A stretch of DNA of 64,000 nucleotides from MR-S7 sp000400995 (GCF_045291395.1 NZ_CP152342.1:248001-312000); one strand, 5' to 3'; shown: positions 1 through 8,808, numbered from the stretch's first letter. The notes: a model not told the origin generated them from the letters alone. Program-made: numbers and translations.

Positions 1-1
1 C

Positions 2-622
2 TTCTATCCCCAGAAGGGACTCTTCGAGGAATACGCCGCCTTCGGCCGCGGCCATGGCCACGACCTGGCACCGTTCGACGAATACCACAAGGTGCGCGGC
101 TTGCGCTGGCCTGTCGTCAATGGCAAGGAAACGCTGTGGCGCTACCGCGAAGGCACGGACCCCTACGTGAAGGCCGGCACGGGCTACCAGTTCTACGGCA
201 ACACCGACAACAAGGCGAACATCTTCGCCCTGCCTTACGAGCCACCGGCCGAAGCGCCGGACACCGAGTTCCCGTATTGGCTGTCCACGGGCCGCGTGCT
301 GGAGCACTGGCACTCGGGCTCGATGACGCGCCGCGTTCCCGAGCTGCACCGGGCGGTGCCCAATGCGCTGTGCTACATGCATCCGGAAGACGCCAAGGAG
401 CTGGGCGTGCGCCGCGGCAGCGAGGTGGAGATCGTATCCCGCCGCGGCAAGATGCGCTCCCGGGTGGAGACCCGGGGCCGCAACAAGCCGCCGCGCGGCC
501 TGGTCTTCGTGCCCTGGTTTGATGCGAGCCAGTTGATCAACAAGGTGACGCTGGACGCGACCGACCCGATCTCGCTGCAGACGGACTTCAAGAAGTGCGC
601 GGTCAAGATCACCAAGGTCTGA
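2..622 (+). CDS. napA: Periplasmic nitrate reductase catalytic subunit NapA, C-terminal part
   Basis: C-terminal 206 residues of the molybdenum enzyme that reduces nitrate to nitrite in the periplasm. The frame is open from the window edge, so the 4Fe-4S domain, the Tat signal and most of the Mo-bis-MGD domain lie outside. What is visible is the C-terminal molybdopterin-dinucleotide-binding domain: FGRGHGHDLAPF near the edge, LSTGRVLEHWHSGSMT in the middle and a closing KKCAVKITKV, all NapA-like. The GTG at 92 is internal, because recognisable NapA sequence precedes it. napB follows after 15 bases and napC after that, the usual end of a nap operon. Electrons reach NapA from NapB. Identity is firm; only the 5' extent is unknown. 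Confidence 0.95.
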   Translation, partial: FYPQKGLFEEYAAFGRGHGHDLAPFDEYHKVRGLRWPVVNGKETLWRYREGTDPYVKAGTGYQFYGNTDNKANIFALPYEPPAEAPDTEFPYWLSTGRVLEHWHSGSMTRRVPELHRAVPNALCYMHPEDAKELGVRRGSEVEIVSRRGKMRSRVETRGRNKPPRGLVFVPWFDASQLINKVTLDATDPISLQTDFKKCAVKITKV

Positions 623-637
623 CGCAGGAGCTGTGCA

Positions 638-1123
638 ATGAAATCGATCCTTCGACACATGGTGCTGGTGCTATGCATGGCTGCCGGCCTGGCGGTAGCG
701 CAGCAGCAGCCGGCGCGCACGTTCACCGACGCGGCGCGCGGCCCTACGCCCATCCTGGAGACCACCAAGCCGCCGGTGCTGGGCAACTCCGTCAACGACG
801 ACCTGCGGCGCACGCGCAACTACGCCATGCAGCCCCCGGTGATTCCGCATCGGGTGGACGGCTACCAGGTGGACAAGAATTTCAACAAGTGCATGGACTG
901 CCATGCGCGGGGCAGGACCGATGTCTCGCAGGCGATCCCGGTGAGCATCACGCACTACATGGACCGCGACGGCAACGTGCTGGGCCAGATCTCCACGCGG
1001 CGGTATTTCTGCATGCAGTGCCACGTCTCGCAGGACAACGTGCGCCCGATCGTGAACAATACCTTCCAGGACGTCGACACCGTGATCCAGCGCGAGCTGA
1101 AAAAGAGCGGGAAGCAGAAATGA
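638..1123 (+). CDS. napB: Diheme cytochrome c NapB, electron donor to NapA
   Basis: Small periplasmic electron-transfer subunit of nitrate reductase, 161 residues, the usual family size. An N-terminal signal peptide (about residues 1-21, hydrophobic core LVLCMAAGLAVA) is followed by two c-type heme sites, CMDCH at 85-89 and CMQCH at 125-129. His71 (in PPVIPHR) and His106 (in SITHYMD) sit where the distal axial ligands are expected. The ATG at 638 has an AGGAG-type ribosome site a few bases upstream. It lies between napA and napC in one operon, and its hemes would be attached by the ccm products encoded just downstream. Confidence 0.95.
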   Translation: MKSILRHMVLVLCMAAGLAVAQQQPARTFTDAARGPTPILETTKPPVLGNSVNDDLRRTRNYAMQPPVIPHRVDGYQVDKNFNKCMDCHARGRTDVSQAIPVSITHYMDRDGNVLGQISTRRYFCMQCHVSQDNVRPIVNNTFQDVDTVIQRELKKSGKQK

Positions 1124-1148
1124 CGGCCAGCCCGTGCGGAGTGATGCC

Positions 1149-1790
1149 GTGAACAAAGCATTGAACCTTTTGAAGCGCTACTGGCTGGTGATCCGCCGGC
1201 CCAGCGTCCATTTCAGCCTGGGGTTCCTGACCATCGGCGGCTTCATCGGCGGCGTGCTCTTCTGGGGCGCCTTCAACACCGCGATGGAACTCACGAACAC
1301 CGAGAAGTTCTGCACCGGCTGCCACGAGATGCGGGACAACGTGTTCGCGGAACTCAAGAGCACCATCCACTACACGAACCGCTCGGGTGTGCGGGCCGTC
1401 TGCTCCGATTGCCACGTACCGCACAACTGGACCGACAAGATCGCCCGCAAGATGCAGGCCTCCAAGGAGGTGTGGGGGAAGATCTTCGGGACGATCAGCA
1501 CCCCCGAGAAATTCCAGGACAAGCGGCTCGAGCTGGCGCAGCACGAATGGGCGCGCCTGAAAGCCAACGATTCGCTGGAATGTCGCAACTGTCACAACTA
1601 CGATTCGATGGACTTCACCCGCCAGAGCGTTCGGGCGCAGAACATGCACTCGACCTATCTCGCGAACAAGGAGAAGACCTGCATCGACTGCCACAAGGGG
1701 ATCGCCCACCGCCTGCCGCACATTCCGCCGGGCGATGCACCCACCGATACCCCGGGCCAGAAGGTTCCCCAGCCGGATGCCAAGTCCTAG
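1149..1790 (+). CDS. napC: Membrane-anchored tetraheme cytochrome c NapC
   Basis: Quinol dehydrogenase of the NapC/NirT family that passes electrons from the membrane quinol pool to NapB/NapA. The 213-residue protein has one N-terminal membrane anchor (about residues 22-42) and four heme motifs: CTGCH 55-59, CSDCH 85-89, CRNCH 145-149 and CIDCH 178-182. The GTG at 1149 is preferred because GGAG lies 7 bases upstream; an in-frame GTG at 1134 would add five residues. Its last 14 bases overlap ccmA, so nitrate reductase and cytochrome c maturation genes are probably co-transcribed. Confidence 0.93.
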   Translation: MNKALNLLKRYWLVIRRPSVHFSLGFLTIGGFIGGVLFWGAFNTAMELTNTEKFCTGCHEMRDNVFAELKSTIHYTNRSGVRAVCSDCHVPHNWTDKIARKMQASKEVWGKIFGTISTPEKFQDKRLELAQHEWARLKANDSLECRNCHNYDSMDFTRQSVRAQNMHSTYLANKEKTCIDCHKGIAHRLPHIPPGDAPTDTPGQKVPQPDAKS

Positions 1791-2439
1791 CGGGCAGGAC
1801 ATTGCACAACTCGCCGCCGTGGGCCTGCAGTGCCGAAGGGGCGGCCGCACGCTCGTGCGGGACGTGAGCTTCAAGGCCGGACGCGGGCAGCTCGTCGAGC
1901 TGCGGGGTTCCAACGGCAGCGGCAAGACCACGCTGATCCGCGTGCTCGCGGGGCTGGCTGCGCCATCGGGCGGCACGCTCTACTGGCAGGGCGCGCCGCT
2001 CGCCCGGGGCGACGCGGCCTACGCCCGCCACATGGCCTACCTGGGCCACCAGAATGCGCTGGGCGCCGAGTTGAGCGCGACCGAGAATCTGCGTTTCTTC
2101 CAGCATCTGCAGGGCGGCCCGGCGTGCGAGCCCGCGCAGGCCCTGCAAGCTTGGGGGCTGGCACACGTGGCCCACCACGCGGTGCGACGCCTGTCGCAAG
2201 GGCAGCGCCGCCGCTTGGCGCTGGCGCGCGTTTGGTCGCGCCAGTGCGGCTTGTGGCTGCTCGACGAACCCTGCGCCGCGCTGGACGACGAGGGCGCACG
2301 ATTGCTGGATGCCCGCCTCGCCGAACACCTGCAGCGCGGTGGGGCGGCCGTGGTGGCCACGCACCGGCCGCTGGGCGTGCCGGCTTCGGCGTTGCGCACG
2401 GTCGATCTGGATGCCCAGGCGGGCGCCGCCGCATGCTGA
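1777..2439 (+). CDS. ccmA: Heme exporter ATP-binding protein CcmA
   Basis: ABC ATPase of the system I cytochrome c maturation complex CcmABCD. ATP hydrolysis releases heme-loaded CcmE from CcmC. The 220 residues show Walker A GSNGSGKTT (about 44-52), an ABC signature LSQGQRRRLAL and Walker B LWLLDEP. The ATG at 1777 was chosen because it gives the family N-terminus; an in-frame upstream ATG at 1735 lies deep inside napC. The gene overlaps napC by 14 bases and ccmB by 7, which points to translational coupling. Confidence 0.95.
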   Translation: MPSPSGQDIAQLAAVGLQCRRGGRTLVRDVSFKAGRGQLVELRGSNGSGKTTLIRVLAGLAAPSGGTLYWQGAPLARGDAAYARHMAYLGHQNALGAELSATENLRFFQHLQGGPACEPAQALQAWGLAHVAHHAVRRLSQGQRRRLALARVWSRQCGLWLLDEPCAALDDEGARLLDARLAEHLQRGGAAVVATHRPLGVPASALRTVDLDAQAGAAAC

Positions 2440-3089
2440 TCCCGGTCCTGAAGCGCGAACTGCTGGGCGCGCAGCGGTGCCCCTCCGAGGCGATGAGTGC
2501 GCTGTTGTTCTTCATCCTCGTGGGCAGCTTGTTTCCCCTGGCGGTCGGGCCCGACGCGGCCTTGCTGCGAGCGATCGCGCCCGGCGTCATCTGGGTGGCT
2601 GCGCTGCTGGCGGTGCTGATCTCGCTGAACCGCCTGTTCGAGCCCGATCTGGCCGACGGCAGCCTGGAGCAGTGGCTGCTGGCGCCGGCCGGCCTGACCG
2701 GGCTGGTGGCGGCCAAGACCCTCGCGCACTGGTGCGTTGCCTGCGTGCCGCTGATCCTCGTGGCGCCGCTGATGGCGCTGCAATACGGGCTGGACGCAGG
2801 CGCCGTGGGCACCCTGGTCGCCGCCCTGGTGCTGGGCACTGCCGTGCTGACGCTGGTGGGCGCGCTGGGCGCCGCGCTGACGCTGGGCCTGCGCAGCCAC
2901 GTGCTGCTGGCGCTCATCATGGTGCCGATGTCCGTCCCGCCCCTGGTGTTCGGCTGCGCGGCCGTGGCTGCCAGCCAGCAGGGGCTTTCCGCCGCGCCGC
3001 AGCTGAGCCTGCTGGGCGCATGCCTGTCGCTGGCCGTTTTCCTGGGTCCCTGGGCCACCGCCGCCGCGCTTCGCCTGGCAATGGAATGA
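2433..3089 (+). CDS. ccmB: Heme exporter membrane protein CcmB
   Basis: Integral membrane subunit of the CcmABCD complex, 218 residues, which is the family norm. It starts MLIPVLKRELLGAQR and then has about six hydrophobic segments with few charges. The ATG at 2433 overlaps the end of ccmA, and its own stop overlaps the ATGATG at 3086 where ccmC should begin. It partners CcmA; the transported substrate, if any, is unsettled in the family. Confidence 0.94.
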   Translation: MLIPVLKRELLGAQRCPSEAMSALLFFILVGSLFPLAVGPDAALLRAIAPGVIWVAALLAVLISLNRLFEPDLADGSLEQWLLAPAGLTGLVAAKTLAHWCVACVPLILVAPLMALQYGLDAGAVGTLVAALVLGTAVLTLVGALGAALTLGLRSHVLLALIMVPMSVPPLVFGCAAVAASQQGLSAAPQLSLLGACLSLAVFLGPWATAAALRLAME

Positions 3090-3831
3090 TGCAAAAGAGC
3101 CCGCCCCCTCGCGCTCCAGGCACCGCTGGCTGCGGTTCGCCTCGCCCCCGGCTTTCCACCGCCTGGCGGGGCGGGCCGTTCCCTGGTTCGCATGCGCGGC
3201 CGTGGTGCTGGCCGCCATGGGCCTGTGGCTGGGCTTCGTGGTCGCGCCCACGGACCACCAGCAGGGCGAGGTGTACCGCATCATCTTCCTGCACGTGCCG
3301 GCGGCGTGGATGTCCATGTTCCTGTACCTCGTCGCGGCCCTGCACGCGGCCGTCGGCCTGGTGTTCGGCACGAAGCTGTCGCCGCTGATGTCCCGCGCCA
3401 TCGCCCCCACGGGCGCGCTCTTCACCGCCATCGCGCTGTGGACGGGCGCCGCCTGGGGCAAGCCCACCTGGGGCACGTGGTGGGTCTGGGATGCGCGGCT
3501 GACCTCCGAGCTGATCCTGCTCTTTCTCTACCTGGGCTACATCGCGCTCGTGTCCGCCATCGAGGACCCGGAGCGGGCCGACGGCGCCGGGGCCGTGCTG
3601 CTGCTCGCGGGCGCGGTCAACGTGCCCATCATCTATTTCTCGGTGCAGTGGTGGAGCACCCTGCACCAGGGCGCGTCGATCCGGCTGGATGCGGCGCCTT
3701 CCATGACGCACACCATGCTCGCCGGCCTGCTGGTGATGAGCCTCGCCTGCTGGGCCTACAGCGTCGCGGCCATCCTCGCGCGGGTGCGGTGCCTGATCGA
3801 CGAACGCGCGGCGCTGGAGGCCCAGGCATGA
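3086..3831 (+). CDS. ccmC: Heme handling protein CcmC (5' frameshift as read)
   Basis: Membrane protein that presents heme to CcmE; a heme-handling protein with a tryptophan-rich periplasmic motif. The frame open from GTG 3199/3202 to 3831 holds most of it, including HVPAAW and WGTWWVWDARLTSEL. The expected N-terminus (RWLRFASPPAFHRLAGRAVP) lies upstream in that same frame, but no ATG, GTG or TTG precedes it there. The natural start, ATGATG at 3086 overlapping the ccmB stop, is one frame off. One extra C in the C5 run at 3104-3108 joins the two into a normal 248-residue protein. I read this as a sequence error; otherwise the first membrane helix is partly lost. It overlaps ccmD by four bases. 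Confidence 0.88.
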
Positions 3832-3947
3832 CGAGCCTGCAAGACCATGGTTTCTTCCTGCTGATCGCCTACGGCGTATCGGCCCTGCTGGTGGCGGCGG
3901 AAGTCGCACTGCTCTGGCGGCGCGGCCGCGCGAGAGGGCGCCCATGA
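3828..3947 (+). CDS. ccmD: Heme exporter small subunit CcmD
   Basis: A 39-residue single-pass membrane peptide, starting MTSLQDHGFFLLIAYGVS and ending in an arginine-rich tail. That is the CcmD pattern: one helix of about 20 residues, then a basic cytoplasmic end. It starts in an ATGA overlap with ccmC and ends in an ATGA overlap with ccmE. In the family it stabilises the CcmABC-CcmE complex. Position and composition are decisive, since the sequence itself is poorly conserved. Confidence 0.9.
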   Translation: MTSLQDHGFFLLIAYGVSALLVAAEVALLWRRGRARGRP

Positions 3948-4393
3948 CGCCACGCAAGCGGCGCCTGCTGTTCGTGCTCCTGGGCCTGGCGGCCGTCTCC
4001 ATCGCCACGGCCCTGGTGCTCAACGCGCTGAACAGCAACGTCATGTTCTTCTACAGCCCCAGCCAGGTCCAGGCGGGCGAGGCGCCTAAGCATGCGGCAT
4101 TCCGCGTAGGGGGGCTGGTGGAGGCGGGATCGGTGCGCCGCGCCCAGGGCGGTGGCCTCGACGTGCATTTCATCGTCACGGACGGAGCCCACCGCATCCC
4201 CGTGCGTTACCGGGGACTTTTGCCCGACCTGTTTCGCGAGGGCAAGGGCGTGGTGGCTGCTGGGCGCCTGCAGGACGGCCTGGTGTTCGTCGCCACCGAG
4301 GTGCTGGCCAAGCACGACGAAAACTACATGCCGCCCGAAGCCGCGGCCGCGCTCAAGGAGGCGCGCAAGATGCACGAGGAGGCCGTGAAGTGA
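3944..4393 (+). CDS. ccmE: Periplasmic heme chaperone CcmE
   Basis: Membrane-tethered chaperone that binds heme covalently and carries it to CcmF. The 149 residues contain an N-terminal anchor (about 8-29), a beta-barrel domain with VMFFYSPSQV, and the signature LAKHDENYMPPE with heme-linking His124 and ligand Tyr128. The basic, alanine-rich tail is typical. It overlaps ccmD by ATGA and ccmF by GTGA. Confidence 0.96.
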   Translation: MTPRKRRLLFVLLGLAAVSIATALVLNALNSNVMFFYSPSQVQAGEAPKHAAFRVGGLVEAGSVRRAQGGGLDVHFIVTDGAHRIPVRYRGLLPDLFREGKGVVAAGRLQDGLVFVATEVLAKHDENYMPPEAAAALKEARKMHEEAVK

Positions 4394-6396
4394 TCCCGGA
4401 GGTCGGCGTCTTCGCGTTGGTCCTGGCGCTGCTCGTGGCCTTGGTGCAGGCCACGCTGCCCCTGGCCGGCGCCCACTGGAACGTCGCGCGCTGGATGCGC
4501 ATCGCCCGGCCGGCCGCCGTGCTGCAGGGCCTGTTCGCGTGGCTGTCCTTCGGCTGCCTGGCCGCATCGTTCCTGGCCGGGGATTTCTCGGTGCTGTACG
4601 TGGCGGGCAATTCGCATTCCGAGCTGCCGGCGGTCTACCGCTTCGCGGCGGTCTGGGGCGGGCACGAGGGCTCCATGCTGCTGTGGCAATGCCTGCTGTC
4701 AGGCTGGACGGTGGCCGTGGCCCTGTGCAGCCGGCAGCTGCCGCAGGCGTATGCGGCGCGGGTGCTCTCGGTGATGGGCTTCCTCAGCGTCGGGCTGATC
4801 CTTTTCCTGCTGCTGCTGTCCAATCCGTTCGAGCGTCTGATCCCCGCCGCGGCGGAGGGGCGCGATCTCAATCCGCTGCTGCAGGACCCCGGCATGGTGC
4901 TGCACCCGCCGCTGCTCTACATGGGCTACGTGGGCTTCTCGGTCGCCTTTGCCTTCGGCATCGCGGCGCTGCTGTCGGGCGAGCTGAACGCGGCATGGGC
5001 GCGGTGGTCGCGTCCGTGGACGCTGGCGGCCTGGAGCTTCCTGACGCTGGGCATCCTGCTGGGCAGCGCCTGGGCCTACTACGTGCTCGGCTGGGGCGGC
5101 TGGTGGTTCTGGGACCCGGTGGAGAACGCATCGTTCATGCCGTGGCTGGTCGGCACGGCGCTGATCCACTCGCTGATCGTGACGGACCAGCGCGGGGCCT
5201 TCCGCAGCTGGACGGTGCTGCTGGCTATCGCGGCTTTCTCGCTGAGCCTGCTGGGCACCTTCCTCGTGCGTTCGGGCGTGCTGACCTCGGTGCATGCCTT
5301 CGCAGTGGATCCGGGGCGCGGGCTCTACATACTCTGCTTCATGGTGCTGGTGGTCGGCGGCTCGCTGCTGTTGTTCGCGCTGCGGGCGCCCGGCGTGGGG
5401 CTGGGCGGGTGGTTCGCCATGCTCTCGCGCGAATCGCTGCTGCTGGTGAACAACGTACTGTTCAGCGTGGCCGCCGCGGCCGTGCTGATCGGTACGCTGT
5501 ACCCGCTGCTGCTCGACGTGCTGAACGGCGGGAAGATCTCCGTCGGGCCGCCGTACTTCGAGGCGGTGTTCGTGCCGCTCATGGTGCCGGCGTTGGTGCT
5601 CATGGGCATCGGCCCGATGGTGCGGTGGAAGCGCAGCGCCCCGGTCGAATTGCGTACCCAGTTGCGCTGGGCTTTGGGCACCAGTGGGATCACGGCGCTG
5701 GCGCTCGCTTGGCTGCTGCCTACGGGCCCCGACGCCGGGTGGACGCCGCTGTCCGCTTTCGGCCTGCTGCTGGCCGCTTGGTGTGTGTGGAGCACGCTGG
5801 TGCAGGCCGGCAAGCGGCTGTCCGCGGTCGATGGAAACTGGCGGCTGCGCGCCAGCCGCCAGCCCCTGAGTTGGTGGGGCATGATCGCCGCGCATTTCGG
5901 CATCGGTCTGTTCGTGTTCGGGGTCACCTTGGCCACGGGCTTCGAGACCAAGCGCGAGCTCACGCTGGCCGTTGGCGAGCCGGTCGCCGTGGCAGGCTAC
6001 GAGTTCCGGCTGGACAGCGTCCGCGAGGTCGCCGGCCCCAACTACGAGGCCCACAGGGCGCATGTCCAGGTGCGCCGCGATGGCACGCATGTGGTTGACC
6101 TGTTTCCCGAGAAGCGCCGCTACCGGGCGCAGGAGATGCCGCTCAGCCAGGCCTCCATCGACACGGGGCTGCTGCGCGACCTGTTCGTCGCCCTGGGCGA
6201 CCCGGTGGATGAACGCACATGGACCGCCCGCATCCAGATCAAGCCCTTCATGGGCTGGATCTGGATCGGGTGCGTGCTGATGGCCCTGGGCGGGTTGCTG
6301 GCCCTGGCGGACCGGCGCTACCGCGCCGCGGCCAGGACCAGCCGGGTGCGCGAGGGCGCTGGCGCCCCGGCCTGCAGCCCGGAGGTGATTGGATGA
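4390..6396 (+). CDS. ccmF: Heme lyase subunit CcmF
   Basis: Large integral membrane protein of the heme ligation complex, which joins heme from CcmE to apocytochrome CXXCH motifs. The 668 residues give about 15 predicted helices. The WWD heme-handling motif is WGGWWFWDPVENASFMPW (around residues 235-252), and a long periplasmic loop lies near the C-terminus. It starts at a GTG overlapping the ccmE stop, with GAGG upstream, and overlaps ccmG by ATGA. Length and motif match the family with no visible defect. Confidence 0.96.
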   Translation: MIPEVGVFALVLALLVALVQATLPLAGAHWNVARWMRIARPAAVLQGLFAWLSFGCLAASFLAGDFSVLYVAGNSHSELPAVYRFAAVWGGHEGSMLLWQCLLSGWTVAVALCSRQLPQAYAARVLSVMGFLSVGLILFLLLLSNPFERLIPAAAEGRDLNPLLQDPGMVLHPPLLYMGYVGFSVAFAFGIAALLSGELNAAWARWSRPWTLAAWSFLTLGILLGSAWAYYVLGWGGWWFWDPVENASFMPWLVGTALIHSLIVTDQRGAFRSWTVLLAIAAFSLSLLGTFLVRSGVLTSVHAFAVDPGRGLYILCFMVLVVGGSLLLFALRAPGVGLGGWFAMLSRESLLLVNNVLFSVAAAAVLIGTLYPLLLDVLNGGKISVGPPYFEAVFVPLMVPALVLMGIGPMVRWKRSAPVELRTQLRWALGTSGITALALAWLLPTGPDAGWTPLSAFGLLLAAWCVWSTLVQAGKRLSAVDGNWRLRASRQPLSWWGMIAAHFGIGLFVFGVTLATGFETKRELTLAVGEPVAVAGYEFRLDSVREVAGPNYEAHRAHVQVRRDGTHVVDLFPEKRRYRAQEMPLSQASIDTGLLRDLFVALGDPVDERTWTARIQIKPFMGWIWIGCVLMALGGLLALADRRYRAAARTSRVREGAGAPACSPEVIG

Positions 6397-6911
6397 GATT
6401 CCTGGTCCCGTTGGCCGCTTTCCTGGGATTGGCCGTGGTGCTGATGTTGGGCCTGCAGCGCGACCCGCGCGCCTTGCCCTCGGCGCTCGTCGACCGGCCC
6501 TTGCCGGTGATCGACGGCCCCTTGCTGCAAGACCCTGGGCGGCGGTTCGATGGCGCCCAGCTGCGCGGCCAGGTCTGGCTTCTGAACGTCTGGGCCTCGT
6601 GGTGCGGCCCTTGCCAGGAGGAGTTGCCCGCGCTGAACGTGCTGGCGGCCCGCGACCGCGTCCCCCTGTATGGCTTGAACTACAAGGACCAGCGGGCGCC
6701 CGCGCTGGCGCTGCTGGCGCGCTTCGGCAACCCCTACCTGCACTCGGCCGTGGATGCCGACGGCCGCATCGGCATGGACCTGGGCGTACAGGGCGTTCCT
6801 GAGACGTTCGTGATCGATGCCGCGGGCCGCGTTCGCTACCGGCACCTGGGGCCTGTCAACAACGAGGTGTGGGAGAGCAAGCTGATGCCCGTCGTGAAGG
6901 TGCTGCGATGA
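6393..6911 (+). CDS. ccmG: Thiol:disulfide interchange protein CcmG/DsbE
   Basis: Membrane-anchored periplasmic thioredoxin that keeps apocytochrome cysteines reduced for heme attachment. The 172 residues have one N-terminal anchor, then a thioredoxin fold with the active site WASWCGPC (about 66-73) and the cis-proline region GVPETFVID. The ATG at 6393 overlaps the ccmF stop and gives the family length. It overlaps ccmH by ATGA. DsbD, the usual electron source, is not in the window. Confidence 0.95.
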   Translation: MRFLVPLAAFLGLAVVLMLGLQRDPRALPSALVDRPLPVIDGPLLQDPGRRFDGAQLRGQVWLLNVWASWCGPCQEELPALNVLAARDRVPLYGLNYKDQRAPALALLARFGNPYLHSAVDADGRIGMDLGVQGVPETFVIDAAGRVRYRHLGPVNNEVWESKLMPVVKVLR

Positions 6912-7354
6912 CGGCGAGGCGCTTCGTCGTCATCGCGTGGGCCTTCTTGCTGGCACGGGCGGCCGTGGCAGCGCCGGACCTGGAGGCGCGGGAGGCCCGG
7001 CTGGCGGCGCAGCTGCGGTGCGTGGTCTGCCAGAACCAGACCGTGGCGGAATCCAACGCGCCGCTGGCGGCGGACATGCGGCGCGTGATCCGCACCCAGC
7101 TGCAGGAGGGCCGCACGGACCGCGAGGTCATCGATTTCTTCGAGCAGCGCTATGGCGCCTTCGTCCACTACACACCGCCGTTCCAGGCGGCGACCTGGCT
7201 GTTGTGGATCGGGCCGTTCGCCATCGCAGCCATCGGCCTGGCCGTGCTGCTGGCCGTGCTGCGCAGGCGCATGGCGCAGCACGCGCATGCGCCGCTGACC
7301 GAAGCGCAGCGCGAGAGAGCGCGGCGGCTGCTGGATGAGGAGTCGAACCCGTGA
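6908..7354 (+). CDS. ccmH: Cytochrome c maturation protein CcmH (CcmL-type)
   Basis: Thiol oxidoreductase of the heme lyase complex. The 148 residues begin with a cleavable signal (about 1-21) and carry LRCVVCQNQTVAESNAP, with the redox pair Cys38 and Cys41. A single C-terminal membrane helix follows (about 97-122). This is the short form: the TPR part that Escherichia coli fuses to CcmH is the separate ccmI here. The ATG at 6908 overlaps ccmG; translation would pass to ccmI through a GTGA overlap. Confidence 0.95.
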   Translation: MTARRFVVIAWAFLLARAAVAAPDLEAREARLAAQLRCVVCQNQTVAESNAPLAADMRRVIRTQLQEGRTDREVIDFFEQRYGAFVHYTPPFQAATWLLWIGPFAIAAIGLAVLLAVLRRRMAQHAHAPLTEAQRERARRLLDEESNP

Positions 7355-8616
7355 GTGCGATCTGGCCCCTGTGGGCGAGCGCGGTGGCGCTGCTGCTGCT
7401 GGCGATCGCGGCCTTGATCTGGCCGCTGCTGCGTGAGAGTGCCGATGCGCCTGGCGAGCGCGGTGCAGCAGATGCCGAGCTGCGCCGGGTGTACCAGGCG
7501 CAGCGCAGGGAGCTGGAAGCGGAGTTCGAGCGCCAGATGCTGGCACCCGCGGACCGCGAGCAGGCGCTGGAGGAACTGCAGCGCCGCCTCCTGGACGACA
7601 CCGACGCGCTGCAGCCCGGCGGCACCTCCCGCACCTCGCCAGTGGCCGAGCGCATGTGGATGGGCCGCGGCCTCGCGGGCCTGCTGGCCGTGGCCTTGCC
7701 GGTGGCCGCGCTGGCGCTGTACCTGAAGGTGGGCGATCCCCAGGCCGCGGCTACGGCCGCGGCGGCCGAGCCGCAGAGCCATGCCAGCAGCGGCATCGAC
7801 GTGGACACCATGATCAGCGGGCTCGCGGCCAAGCTGGCACAGACGCCGGACGACCTCGAAGGCTGGGTGGTCCTGGCCCGTTCCCATGAGGTGCAGGAGG
7901 ACTTCGCCCAGGCATCCGCCGCCTACCGCCATGCGATCGGCGCAGCGGAGCGCGGCCAGTTCCCAGCAGGCCTGCAGGCCAGGCTGCACGCTGACCTGGC
8001 CGACGCACTGGCTTCTGACCAGGGCGGGGCAATGGAGGGGCCTGTCCAGCAGGCCCTGGCCGACGCGTTGCGCCTGGACCCGCTGCAGCCCAAGGCGCTG
8101 GCCCTGGCGGGCGCGGCGGCCGTGCGGCGGGGCGACGCCGGAGCAGCCCGGCACCACTGGCAGCAACTGCTGGCCCTGATCGAGCCAGGCACCGACATGG
8201 CCCTGCGGGTGCAGAGCGACCTGCAGCGCCTGGATGAGATGGACGGCACGGGCGCCAAGGCAGCTCCTTCTCAGGCAGGCTTGCGCGGCACGGTCCGCCT
8301 GAGCCCGGCCATGGCAGCGCATGTGCGGCAGGGGGATACGCTGTTCGTGGTTGCCCGGGCGGCAGAAACGGGCCGTACGCCCGTCGCCGTGCTCAAGCTG
8401 GAGGCTGGTGGGTTCCCGGTGGCTTTCCAACTGGACGACCGCCATGCGATGTCGCCGCAGTTGCGCCTGTCGCGCTTCAAGGACGTGACGGTGCAGGCCT
8501 GGATTTCGCGCTCGGGCTTGGCCCAGCGGGTGCCGGGACTGCCGACCAGCGCCGCGCAGTCCGCCGGCTCCACTGCCACCGATGTGGAGCTGGTCATTGA
8601 CCAGCTGGTGCCCTAG
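7351..8616 (+). CDS. ccmI: Apocytochrome chaperone CcmI (CycH-like)
   Basis: Last gene of the ccm run. It binds the C-terminal ends of apocytochromes and delivers them to CcmF-CcmH. The 421 residues show membrane helices at about 9-27 and 105-126 with a charged cytoplasmic loop between, as in CcmI-1. Periplasmic TPR-like helices follow (about 140-290, for example LEGWVVLARSHEVQEDFAQA) and then a beta-rich C-terminal domain. The GTG start overlaps the ccmH stop. No hairpin terminator is obvious before the tRNA gene 25 bases on. Confidence 0.9.
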   Translation: MSAIWPLWASAVALLLLAIAALIWPLLRESADAPGERGAADAELRRVYQAQRRELEAEFERQMLAPADREQALEELQRRLLDDTDALQPGGTSRTSPVAERMWMGRGLAGLLAVALPVAALALYLKVGDPQAAATAAAAEPQSHASSGIDVDTMISGLAAKLAQTPDDLEGWVVLARSHEVQEDFAQASAAYRHAIGAAERGQFPAGLQARLHADLADALASDQGGAMEGPVQQALADALRLDPLQPKALALAGAAAVRRGDAGAARHHWQQLLALIEPGTDMALRVQSDLQRLDEMDGTGAKAAPSQAGLRGTVRLSPAMAAHVRQGDTLFVVARAAETGRTPVAVLKLEAGGFPVAFQLDDRHAMSPQLRLSRFKDVTVQAWISRSGLAQRVPGLPTSAAQSAGSTATDVELVIDQLVP

Positions 8617-8641
8617 GGTGGTGCGGTAGGAGAGCGCTGCG

Positions 8642-8716
8642 TGGTCCCTCCGACAGGAATCGAACCTGTATCTAGCGCTTAGGAGGCGCTCGTTCTATCC
8701 ATTGAACTACGGAGAG
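8642..8716 (-). tRNA. tRNA-Arg (anticodon CCU)
   Basis: On the minus strand the 75 bases fold as a full cloverleaf: acceptor CTCTCCG/CGGAGGG (one G-U pair), D stem GTTC/GAAC, anticodon stem AGCGC/GCGCT around CTCCTAA, T stem ACAGG/CCTGT with loop TTCGATT, discriminator A and an encoded CCA. The anticodon CCU reads the arginine codon AGG, which is rare in GC-rich genomes of this type. It stands alone, antisense to and just downstream of ccmI. Confidence 0.97.
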
Positions 8717-8757
8717 GCCGGGCTCGGATTGTACGGTGCCCAGGGTGCTCCTCTATT

Positions 8758-8800
8758 GATAGCTGCTGGCGCTTGATGGGAAAGCGCTAGCGGCCTTTTC
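8758..8800 (+). repeat. Palindromic gene-boundary repeat, copy 1
   Basis: Copy of the dispersed ~45-bp repeat (ATAGCTGCTnGCGCTT, short loop, AAGCGCT, then a T-rich end). Here the arms are GGCGCTT and AAGCGCTA with GATGGGA between. It sits between the tRNA gene and the end of tamB. Confidence 0.75.
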
Positions 8801-8808
8801 GGCTTGTA

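Noticed and set aside
8642..8716. tRNA-Arg as an integration site of a genomic island
   Set aside because: No integrase gene and no repeated tRNA 3' end were seen nearby; flanking genes are housekeeping.
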